From Paraescarpia echinospica (lineage: Eukaryota; Annelida; Polychaeta; Sabellida; Siboglinidae): a DNA stretch of 64,000 nt. Below the pieces are notes generated by a model that saw only the letters and a program-made list of their open reading frames with translations, searched no databases and was not told the DNA's origin. The stretch spans positions 62,001 to 126,000 of the forward strand of contig JAHLWY010000207.1 in assembly GCA_020002185.1 (NCBI GenBank). Reading direction: 5' to 3'. Both the position numbers and the translations under genes were made by a program. How positions within the stretch are numbered: the stretch's first letter is position 1; every line of letters begins with the position of its first letter. This document shows, piece by piece, positions 22,427 through 33,100 of this stretch.

Positions 22427-24638
22427 AAGTGAGGATGATCACTCAGCCGCCGAGGAGGACCCTTGCCCAGTCCTACCTGACCTCACACCAGATGCCTCAC
22501 CACAGTACACACCACCGCTTAGAAATGAGGATCATCACTCAAACCCTGAGACAACTATTCCATCCGACCTTACCACAGATGTCTCGCCACTAATTATTTC
22601 ACCAGCCAGAAGTGAGGATGAATTCCAAAATTCACAGATGTGCACACCATTACCATCTCCATCATTGTCGGTCAATGAACAGTCACAGCGTGACTCAACA
22701 TCACCACCACTCCCACTAGAGATAACCATTGACACAGATGAACATATTATAGCATCTGGGGGTGACGACCTTACTGAAAAAGGCAAGTTTCTTGAAACAC
22801 AAAACCTTCTATATATTCTTTGTTTAGATGGCATAGTGGGTCATGAATCTATACCAGTGGGTCTAAAAGAGAATAAGTTTTTTGTTTTCGATAACACTGC
22901 TAACATTCGTCGCCATCACAACAGCAATAAGAGCCAGTTTTGGGATGATTGTGGGGCCTGGGTGAGTGGTCCCACAAACACGGCCATGTTTTTGCGTAGC
23001 GTTACAGGAAAATTAACTGAGGTAGTGCTGCATGACAGTCTGTATGGAACTGTGTTGTACAAAAGAGCAAATGGTGGGAGGCAACGAATTGTCACCCCAC
23101 TGGAGCCCCAACAACACCCAGAGTCCATAATAGTTCTACATAGGGCTTATGCTAAACATACACAGAGTGGACAGTATAAACGCAGGATATCATGGATTGA
23201 GCAAAATATGATTATGGCATTGCTAGATGGCAAGCAGAAGGTTGCAGTTGCAGAGTATATAGGTACATTTCCAGGTCGGGTGCCTCATGGAAGCAGCAAA
23301 CATTGTAGCAGAAATTACATTCGTACCAAAGGAGCTGTACTAGATAACATGAAGGAGCAAGTTCAGCACTGTCCCCCAAACCAGGTGTGGCAGAGCCTAG
23401 ATGATTCTGGAGAGATGGGTGGTCCCAGGTCGCGAAAGCAAGTAGCAAATATGAGGTATAGGGAGAAAAAGCAAAGACAGCGGCTATCACCAAAAAACCA
23501 GGTTAATTTTACTGACCACGTGCAGAACATTGAGACAATGGTAAAGACCCATGAATTTGTGCAGCGAGTAGAAGTTGGGAAGGACAAGGTGCCTGCAATA
23601 ATTTTATATACAGAGAACCAGCTGCTTGACATCAAACGTTTCTGCTGCTCTGCTCCACTTGCCCACTCTACTGTTCTCGGCGTTGACAAGACTTTTAATT
23701 TAGGCGACGTCCATGTTACCGTTTGTGTCTTTAAACATTTAGCAGTGACCAGGAGGGACACAAATGACCACCCAATCTTTGCAGGCCCATTTTATTTACA
23801 CGGCAACAGTGACTTTTTAAGTTATAACAGTTTCTTCAGCCACCTTGCTGGTAAGCTACGAGGGACACCATCACATCCCATCTTTGGCACAGATGATGAG
23901 AAGGCAATGAAGCAAGCCATGCAAGCAGCTTTTCCGGATTCTAACCTACTCAGTTGCACCCGGCACCTGAAACAGAATGTAGACGCCTACCTAAAAGACA
24001 AGATTGGTGTGTGCCATAAAGACCGTTCATCTATCATCACCTCAATATTTGGGCCAAGTGGCATCACAAGTGCTGATGAGGATGTCACGTTTGACCACGC
24101 ATTAAAGAAGACAGAGGATTTAATCAATATTGCTGCACCATCCTTTAACACATATTTTCAAGATAGGGTTGTCTCTCTTCTTCATTCCAACTTCATAACC
24201 CAGGCTAAAGCAGTAGGTGTGACCCCTCTTGTAAAATGGACTAACAATAATTGTGAAAGTCTGAATGCCATGCTGAAGCATGCTGTCAATTGGAAGGGAC
24301 AACCGTTGACCACCCTGGTGTTAAAACTTTACGATGTTGTGCGGACTCAGTACCAGGATCTAAAAAGATGTTTGGCTGGCCAGGGAGACTATATCCTGTG
24401 CCCACCATTTACCAAATTTTATGTGCCTATTGATGTGTGGTCGTGCCTTCCCAAGGAGAAAAGGGATAATCATTTCAAGAAATTTATTCGTTTCATTTGG
24501 ATGATGGATTCCAGAACTGTCATATCAACTGACGGCAAATTGGCAGTGACAGGACCTAATGGTGGGAAAAAGCCAGGTCAGGTGAAGAGAAAGAGATGTG
24601 CCAAGACTTCAAGTGTCCCAAAAAGGAAAAGAATATAA
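22341..24638 (+). CDS. MULE transposase
   Basis: The frame has 765 codons after its first ATG. It starts with a Pro/Asp-rich linker in which a 31-residue unit around SEDDHSAAEED..PDLTPDASP is repeated. Next comes a conserved region with SQFWDDCGAW (about residue 200) and a segment KRRISWIEQNMIMALLDGKQ. The MULE catalytic core follows: VDKTFNLG (D449), GTDDEKAMKQAM (D518/D519), CTRHLKQN, and NNCESLNAMLKHA (E639), which gives a D-D-E triad. The C-terminus is a basic nuclear-targeting tail (RKRC...PKRKRI). It would cut and rejoin element ends in the nucleus. The start shown is only an internal ATG. The true N-terminus is the OTU region upstream, joined before a 2-nt deletion. Confidence 0.85.
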   Translation: MITQPLRRILPVLPDLTPDASPRYTPPPRSEDDHSAAEEDPCPVLPDLTPDASPQYTPPLRNEDHHSNPETTIPSDLTTDVSPLIISPARSEDEFQNSQMCTPLPSPSLSVNEQSQRDSTSPPLPLEITIDTDEHIIASGGDDLTEKGKFLETQNLLYILCLDGIVGHESIPVGLKENKFFVFDNTANIRRHHNSNKSQFWDDCGAWVSGPTNTAMFLRSVTGKLTEVVLHDSLYGTVLYKRANGGRQRIVTPLEPQQHPESIIVLHRAYAKHTQSGQYKRRISWIEQNMIMALLDGKQKVAVAEYIGTFPGRVPHGSSKHCSRNYIRTKGAVLDNMKEQVQHCPPNQVWQSLDDSGEMGGPRSRKQVANMRYREKKQRQRLSPKNQVNFTDHVQNIETMVKTHEFVQRVEVGKDKVPAIILYTENQLLDIKRFCCSAPLAHSTVLGVDKTFNLGDVHVTVCVFKHLAVTRRDTNDHPIFAGPFYLHGNSDFLSYNSFFSHLAGKLRGTPSHPIFGTDDEKAMKQAMQAAFPDSNLLSCTRHLKQNVDAYLKDKIGVCHKDRSSIITSIFGPSGITSADEDVTFDHALKKTEDLINIAAPSFNTYFQDRVVSLLHSNFITQAKAVGVTPLVKWTNNNCESLNAMLKHAVNWKGQPLTTLVLKLYDVVRTQYQDLKRCLAGQGDYILCPPFTKFYVPIDVWSCLPKEKRDNHFKKFIRFIWMMDSRTVISTDGKLAVTGPNGGKKPGQVKRKRCAKTSSVPKRKRI

Positions 24639-24955
24639 ATTAATCTTAGTGACCAGAATATTATATACATATAGATAGTTCCCAATTCCTTTTGGACCTC
24701 GAGGTAGTTGCCTGCAAGTGCGGGACATGGTTTTAGCCACTACCATTTAGCTTGCCATTTATGTTACTATCAGGTACTGCAGCAATATAGAATGTGAGCA
24801 GGTGGAGTTTCACCTTAGTCCAGCACATACACATACCATATCAAATCTCACTGTTTGTCTAAATGTGTTGGAAGTTACACATCATTTTTCCCATGAAGCT
24901 TTCTACTTAGGTGGGGCTGACTGGGGGGATGGAGGTTGATGTACTGTTCACATAG

Positions 24956-25715
24956 TGATGTTTGTTTGAGGGCCAGTACTATAGGCAGAGAAAGTGTTGC
25001 TTTATTATGTCATTAACATTTTGATTTCTATCCAGATACATTTAGGTGGTGATGGTGGTGTGAATGACAGGACTATAGTCAGTGATGGTGTTGCTTTGTT
25101 ATGTCACTAACATATAAATTCCTATCCATATACAATTAGGTGGTGACGGTGGTCTGGATGACAGGACAATAGGAGGTGATGGTGTGACTAACATTTTTAT
25201 TTCTACCCAGACACAATTAGGTGGTGATGGTGGCTGATGGTAGTTTAAGTGACAGGAGTAGAGGCGGCGATGATGTTGCTTTTTTATGTCACTAATGTTT
25301 TAATTGCCAGATACAATTAGGTGGTGATGGTGGTTTGAGTGACAGGACTATACACGGTGTTGGTGTTGCTTTATGTCACTAACGTTTTAATTTCTATCCA
25401 TGTACAATTAGGTGGTGATAGTGGGGTGGTGATGGTTTGAGTGACAGGACTATAGGCGGTGATGATATGACAGGACTCTAGGAAGTTATGATGTCACTAA
25501 CTTTTCAATTTCTACCCATATACAATTAGGTGGTGATGGTGGTTTAAGTGACAGGACTATAGGCAATGATGGTGTTGTTGTTGTTAAGTCATTAACGTTT
25601 TAATTTATATCCAGATACAATTACATGGTGATGGTGGTTTGTGTGACAGGACTATAGGCAGTGACAGTATGCTCTGTTATGTAACTAACGTTTTGAGATC
25701 TTTCCAGGTACAATT
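24956..25715 (+). repeat. subterminal tandem repeat of about 95 bp in the MULE, 7-8 units
   Basis: Units start near 25036, 25130, 25211, 25312, 25404, 25521, 25615 and 25705 with ATACAATTAGGTGGTGATGG. They contain GACAGGACTATAGG and end in CACTAACGTTTTAATTTCTA. Unit length varies from 80 to 120 bp. Repeats just inside the end of a transposon can bind transposase, but there is no evidence of that here. Confidence 0.85.
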
Positions 25716-25719
25716 TATG

Positions 25720-26935
25720 CATACTTAGCACATCATTAAGCCATATTCTGTCACATTTTGCAAAGTATAGGCCTATATATTAATGTACGTAGTTTGGTAC
25801 ATTCCGTAGTGCTGTTTTTACCATCAGACATTTCAAAAGTTGATTTATGTTGTAATAATTATTTTTAGCATCAAGTTATTCCTTTAGATTAAACTACTGT
25901 TACGTTAAGTCTGGTGTTGTGCGTAACCTGTAAAATTTGATAAAAAAAACTCCATATGATAGTGACTACAATATTAGTAAATTCTTTCAGTGTTATTTAA
26001 TTTCTAACTCCCGTCTGCAAAGTGACAGAATATGGCACTATACACAGTCTCGACATACATCATACTGCATATTCACAAAACATATGGTAGAATAATACTG
26101 TTACCTTCCCGTTGGTTTCTACCGTGGATCACAAAAGTAATTTATATTATTATTGTATGAACTAAGAACACTAACACGAATCTCTGATACGCTGTCTACA
26201 GGAAAGGTATAAATATTAACAGTAAACATGTAGGCCTATATGTGGATATATATATATATAATGTGCAAACACATATTTTTGTCTTTCAGTTGCGTGCTGG
26301 TGCATGGAGACATGCAGTCATATTTGGCTGTCGTTAGTCCTTACACAGAATAATTGTGAATTATGAGCGTGTTGAATTTAGTATTATTTGTATTGATTTA
26401 TCAAAATAAATGTTTTTGAAACAATGTATGTGTTGGATTGTACATATAATGTGTGACAAGTACAGGTAGATCCTAAATGTGTATAACAGTAATAATACTG
26501 TTATACACACGAACTTCTCAGAGTCATATATATCTACATAATGTCAAATCCCCAAATACATCGCCGTCGAACATTGACACAGAACATAACAACATTAACT
26601 TTTAACCAATAAGTGAATAACACTATCCTTTAAATAACGAATTACCATAACAATGACGTCAAGAGTATAATTAATTATATACTAGGCAAAACGCATTATG
26701 AATATGAGTTTATTACTTAAATTGATCCTTCTACACTAACCATGTGACACTGTAGGCAGTGTAGGTATAATGTATAAACCTTATTGCCTAATGAGTGGGC
26801 CTAATCCAGATATCAGATCTGCAGCTTGGGCTTCGCTGTCTCAATATTAAAATAAAACAGGCTAGGTCGTTAATACTCGCTATCCAAGCATAAATAAGTC
26901 GGTGGGTTAACCTAATAACAAGAATATTTTAGTTT
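25720..26935. other. non-coding 3' interior of the MULE
   Basis: AT-rich, with no coding frame. It separates the tandem array from the right terminal inverted repeat. Confidence 0.5.
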
Positions 26936-26939
26936 AATG

Positions 26940-27166
26940 TTACCCGCTAGGTAGCGCCACCACGCCAAATTCGAATGGAACCGGCGAGTTGTCACAAGCG
27001 ATGATAAAAGTTGCGAATTTTGTTACTCCAATGTGAAGTACATATCTGAAATTTGGCGAGCTGCACACACATACCTCCTACGTGCCACCAACAGCCCGCT
27101 TGGTTACCAACACTACATACATTGTGGTCGTTCGTGGTCGTGCGCCTTTTACTTTTAGTCATACCG
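26940..27166 (-). repeat. MULE right terminal inverted repeat
   Basis: It is the inverted partner of 20146-20370. It now forms the sequence immediately upstream of the URB2 ATG and so may supply the URB2 5' leader. A GTAGCGCCACC string near 26952 also occurs, in direct orientation, at 20348 inside the left arm region. Confidence 0.75.
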
Positions 27167-27175
27167 CTGACGGAG
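27167..27175 (+). repeat. right target-site duplication CTGACGGAG
   Basis: Exact copy of 20137-20145. Its last base directly precedes the URB2 ATG at 27176. Confidence 0.8.
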
Positions 27176-27191
27176 ATGGCTGCACGTGGAG
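27176..27191 (+). CDS. URB2: URB2 exon 1 (start codon)
   Basis: ATG GCT GCA CGT GGA G, donor GTAAGA at 27192, ends in phase 1. It encodes MAARG and joins G|GC to exon 2, like the MAA-start of vertebrate URB2. GGAGATGGC is a good initiation context. Confidence 0.75.
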
Positions 27192-30100
27192 GTAAGATGT
27201 AAATAAATTTAAGACAGCACAGTTTAGCCAGAGTTGTGTTGCATTTCTGACGAGAATTAAAGTTATATCGCAATTCTCCACCATTGCCCTGTATATTTTT
27301 GGACTGTATAGCAGGGTTCATGGGAAATTATAATGTTGACGTATTCCACTTATTATCGCTCATTTCTTGAGCAGACGATCTAGACGAATGCCAGACAACT
27401 CGGCCCACGGACAACTCGGCCCGAGACGACTCGGCCCGGGCCGAGTTGTTTCGAGACATTTCGGCCCCATCCTGAGACAACTCGGCCCCCATCCTGAGAC
27501 AACTCGGCCCCCGCAAGTCGGCTCGATGAAAAATTAATGCATGTGTGTGTGCGTGTGTGTATTTTTTTCTCAAAGACAATGGGAATTCATCTGCCGTCAT
27601 ACTTTTTCATCGAGCCGACCTGATGGGGCGGAGTTGCCTCGAGACGATAAATATTTAACATAATTATTTATTCATATTTAAACTAACTAAGCCACCCAAC
27701 GGTCTTTGATCAGAGTTTTTCACCAGATCGCATGAATGTTCAGTTATTCACACGTACTCCGAGAGTACGTAGCATGCCAATTACCCCGTTGTGTCGTTTC
27801 ATAGATCAAAACACACACATAGAGTGTTTGAACTTCAGCACTTTCTGACAAGACTGGTTTACCTTCCCTTTGATGACGAGTACATGAATTAAAATAGCTC
27901 AGAGTCGATAGTTACCGAGCAGATCTTGAGTGTCAGTTTTGTACAAGCCAAGTTCGAAACAGCAATGAGACTCGTATAGCTTGACTGACTGATGGACCTC
28001 ACAAATCATCTATTTTGATCATGAAGATTATTAAAGATGCTGTTGAAAAATGACTGTAATCGTATTCGTACTCGATCATAATCGTAATGCTTACGATAGG
28101 TGTGTGACGCATATATTGATATTGCTCCTTGTGAATGTCCATACTGTAATCACTTCCCAAAAATCTAAGTTGTTAGCATATATTCCAGTTGTTTGCATAA
28201 TCTTCGTTGTTATAGAAAGTGTGAAAAGATTAGTCGGATGATACATTCTGACAACTTCAGAATTATCTGCTCAACGAAACAATGACGGAGTCGCAAGCGA
28301 GTTACCCCTCTGTGTCCATTCACACATTTATACTGTCGTAGTAAACAAGAAGCCGACAAACAACTACATTCGCTTCAGAAGTATCTGCTCAATGAAACAA
28401 TGACAGAGTAGCAGGCAACTTAACCCATTGTGTCCCATCACACACCAGAAGACACACAAAGAGTGGTTTGATATCTATCTAAGCTCCAGATCACTGCATA
28501 ATGATGCTTCCAATTCTGACACAAATTCGAAGCTAGGTGGGTAATGGAAAAGACTGAATTAGATCCACAATTCTCTACTACACATGCTACAACGCATAAC
28601 TGGTAGTAAATGTTGATGTGAACGTTATCTGTAGCATTGACGTTTCCTGTGAAAGCTAGACTGTAACTGCAAATACAATTTCATTGTGAGATAAACTACC
28701 ATTAGTAACTTTTTTACGTCAGCATATTTACACCTTGAACAATATTTACTATTTTACGTTAGTGTATTTACATCATGAACAATATTTACTATATTTACTT
28801 TATGATCATAGTTGCTACCAATATTTACTGCATTTACTTTATGATTGCTACCATATAGCCCTAGTATAGTGTGCGAATATAATTGTTTCGTCTGTGGGCT
28901 AGATATGCAGCTGGCGAAATCTCGACTTCGAAATTGCTTAAGTCTTGTGGCAATGTGTATGCTCCGAACCGTCTGTAAATGAGGTCTGTAGCCGCCTGTG
29001 TGCTAAGATATTACCATTGTGTGTGGAGGTGGTGGTGGAATCCTATTAAAGTTGTGTTAAGACGTTACCATGCTTTGTCTCTCACACACCGATCATAGAC
29101 CATTCGCCGGTGTCTTAGTTCGCTGTGCTTAAAACAAACAACAACCAGTGACAACCAGTTTCGTTTTAAAAAGAAGCATGGCACTGACATGTTGCCTTGT
29201 GCATACAACTGGCGACATTGTCTAGATATATCATTGTCATCTAGCATACTATTTGAAATATGACAAATATTTTACAGATTCTACCTCTCATAGTTTGTCG
29301 TTACCAAGATAAAACTTGGAAATTTAACATTCTTACAACTCTTGTTTCTAATTATTATGATCATACTCTTTTGGGCATTGTACCTTATGTCATGAGATAA
29401 TCCATATTGATCACAGACGATGAGAATGGTCTGTAATTCCCTGCTGGACGGACCAAATACTACATGATCATCAACATACATAATATTATTTACACAATTA
29501 TATCCTACACAACTTACTACATTGCAACCATTATGTACAGTGGATAAACCATACTCGTAAACACTGAACAAATAGGGGGATAAAATACATCCTGTCTAAC
29601 TCCATTACTTACATAAATACTGTCTGACACATGACTACCCCATCTTACACACATTTGTTGGTTCGCATACTTCATCTGTTAATTGAAAAGCCGGATTCCA
29701 AAATGCGCTAAGTCCATTTTCCAAAGATATTAGATAATGACGGACCCCGGCATGGTCTCTAGTTATAGATGCTTAACGCTACCAAAACAGTTGACCCAAG
29801 CCGAGCTTAGTCCCTACAGACGAAGTCATCAAAGTTTGCCAATTTTATCAAAACTAGTTCAGTCCAGCGAGGCCAATTTTTTAAAACGTAATCAGTCCAG
29901 CTATGTCATTCGCATAAATGCAAATGGCGGATAATCAGATGACGATAGAGTACAACTCGCCGGTTTCCACTAAAAACATCACTAGAAAAGCAGAAAATAT
30001 CAGGCAGAGGGGAAACATGCAGCAAACATATGACACCGACATATGCTGCGCTGTGAAGCTCACGGAAAATTTAGTATTACGAAAATTTGGCGTGAACTAA

Positions 30101-33100
30101 TCTGCGATTCTGTCTATGAAAGTATTTACTGAATAATCGGCTAATATAACCATGTGATGTTAGCCTGGACTGTAAAAGAAATATATTCATTACTTAAAAA
30201 TGCTAAGTCCGTGGACGCAGAAGTAGTCTCAGAACGGGGGCCGAGTAGTCTCAGAACGGGGGCCGAGTTGTCTCAGGATGGGGCCGAGATGTCTCGAGAC
30301 GACTCGGCCCGGGCCGAGTTGTCTCGGGCCGACTTGTCCGAGGGCCGAGTTGTCCACCTACCATCTAGACTAGTAGACACTTACTTTACTAGTTACTATA
30401 TTAATATGACATGTACCATAACAAATTGGCACGTGATTGTCAGAACTGTCATTGGTCCGTACGCCGAATTGATCAAGGCACTAACGATAGCGATAACTGA
30501 CAAATAATAATTTTAGGTCGGGAACATATCGTAAGTCCTAACTATAATTTTATAAACTAACTGATCAATATCATAACTTCGGACAATCAACATCATGAAC
30601 ATATCGATTAACATACGCCAAAGTACTACGAGTCTCTGAGGGTGAGACTGAGTGGTTGAAGAAGCTCTTGAATGTAGCATAGGCAATGATTGGAAGGCTG
30701 ACCGCCCAATATTTGTGATGAACTGGCACTGTCACTGACTTGGTTTCTGCAAAGGTTCCATACTAATACATGGCAAGCCTTTTTAACTGGCTGTTTCAGC
30801 CTTTCAGGTATAAATTATTTTCTGTTTGCAGGCATTTACCGGCGATTGAGAGGCAAGACGTTGTCATGGCAAGACAAGTTGAAGCTGCTGCGATATGCGT
30901 GGAAACATGATGCTGTGTTCATCCTAAACAAACAGCAAGTTCTTCTTGACTGGCTCTGCCTTGCCCTGGCCGGGAAAAAGAGGTACTATCTGTATTTTGA
31001 CTGGCAAAATGTCCTATGGACACATCACGCCAGTGCGCATGGTGGCTCTTATGGATTAATTTTTTACATGTTGGGCTAGGCTAATCTGGAATGAATTCAG
31101 TGACGTACTTGATACAATGCTTGGAGGTAGAGAATTCCACTCTTTTATTGTGACTGGGAAAAAGCTGTTTCCAAATATGTTTGTCGAGTGCCTGATTTGT
31201 ACTAACTGTTTATTATGTTTACGTGAGCATCTGGTGTTGCGTTTGGTGTATTGATCTAGTGGGATATCTATGAGGTTATGTTCCATTTTATATAATATGC
31301 TAAGTCTTTGGGTTTTTCTTCGTGATTGGAGGGTGTCCCACTGGAGATCTTTAAGGAGTTGTGTTACCGTTCCAGGCTCTCTAGAATAGTTGTTCTTACA
31401 AAATCTGGCGGCTTGTCTCTGGGTTCTTTCTATGAGTTTGATATTTCTTAGGCAATGTGGATCCCATGATGCTGACGCATATTCAAGTATGGGGCGGACA
31501 AGGGTTGTGTAGGCTATGGACTTGATTTGGGTTGGGCATTTATTTAAATTTCTTCTAATCATTCCCAATGTCTGTTGTGCTTTTTTTGTGACCGAGTTGC
31601 TTTGTATTGTCCAATTTAATGTATTTGATATATGTATGCCAAGATAACAGTGTGATTCAACAGATTTAAGTTGTTGTCCGCAGAATGTGTAGAGATTTGG
31701 TGTCGGTTTTCTTGAGGCTATTGTCATTGTATAACATTTAGTGGGGTTGAATTTCATAAGCCACGTGTGTTGCCATTTCTCAAGTTTGAGCAGATCGTTT
31801 TGGAGGACAGATGTGTCTTGGTCAGTTTTAATCGGTGAATATAACAGGCAGTCGTCTGCAAAAAGGCGAACAGTTGAGGAAAGATTGTCTGGCAGGTCAT
31901 TTATGTAAAGTAGGAAAAGTAGGGGCCCCAGTACTGTGCCCTGTGGTACCCCAGAAATGACTTGAGTTGATGTTGACTTAGATCCATTTATAACGACCTG
32001 TTGAGTTCTTCCTGTAAGGAAGCTATTTATCCATGATGATATTGGGCCTGTGATGCCATAGTGTTTGAGTTTGTGGATTAATCTTTTATGTGGAACTTTA
32101 TCGAATGCTTTGGTGAAGTCAAGGATGGCCATGTCTACAGATTTCTTCTCATCAAGTGATTTGCTTATGTCATGGATTGTTTGAATTAATTGTGTTTCAG
32201 TTGATCTTTTGGCACGGAAGCCATGTTGGTGGTCAGTTAGAATGTGGTGCTGTTCAAGATGTTTCATAATGTGACTATGTATGATGTGTTCAAGAAGTTT
32301 AGAAACCACAGGTGTTAAGGATATTGGTCTGTAGTTAGATGTTTCTGCTCTACTTCCTTTCTTAAAAATTGCTGTTACATTGGCTTCTTTCCAGGTACAC
32401 AATGTCTCTCATTCTCCCCTCACAGACACAATCCTGCCATGAATCTCACTTCACACAATCCTCCCATCTCAGTCTTGTGACCTCATCAATACAATTCTAT
32501 TTTTAACCTCCTTCTGAGCACATGCAATCTCTTCATTAGGCATCATTCACAATTGTCAACATTGATCCATTCATACAAAAGGAAAAGGGGTTCAAGGTCC
32601 ACATATGAATTATAAAAAATGTTGGTCCCATTTTAAATCTGGATCATTTCACAAATGCCTTCATGCTCTTGCATTCATTCTTGAACACGAGATGAGATGC
32701 AACCAAGTACCATTTTTGTAACACATTGCAGGACAAATCTACGTCATCCACTGTATTCACTTTTTTGTCATTTTTAGAGTTGAGCTACCAGAGGCAGCAC
32801 ATGTCTGGCAGTGTTTCCACGACGTATTGCACACCAAAAAATGTCAGCAGTTGACAAATCAGGGCCAGCCACTTGTTCTCAAGAGTAGCATTTTTCAGGT
32901 ATATATGCTTTTTCTAAACGTTGCAGGAGTTCAACTACCATTTTTAACTGTTTTTAGGAAAGTCTAAATACAACATGAACAGTATTTACTTATTTGATCC
33001 AGCTTGCTACCGTATATGTCTATTTGGCATTTTGTATGTTATTCGATAACTTATGCTTGTGCAAAATTACCTTTCACCATGCCCAGTCAGCGGAATAATA

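Larger units (their letters stand above)
20146..27166 (+). mobile_element. Mutator-like (MULE) DNA transposon with OTU domain, about 7.0 kb
   Basis: The ends are inverted repeats: left GGTTTGACTAAAAG, right (reverse complement) GGTATGACTAAAAG. A 27-nt identical block follows on each side (20155-20181 and 27127-27153). The similarity continues with gaps for over 200 bp inward. The element is flanked by the 9-mer CTGACGGAG. Inside are an OTU-like domain and a MULE transposase on the plus strand, a nested antisense non-LTR fragment (20930-21490) and a tandem repeat array (about 25025-25715). The coding frame is broken once by 2 nt, so this copy is probably not autonomous, although it looks complete. 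Confidence 0.85.

Noticed and set aside
20146..27166. Two independent copies of one repeat, not transposon TIRs
   Set aside because: Exact 9-bp duplications directly at both outer edges and a transposase between them make terminal inverted repeats the better reading.
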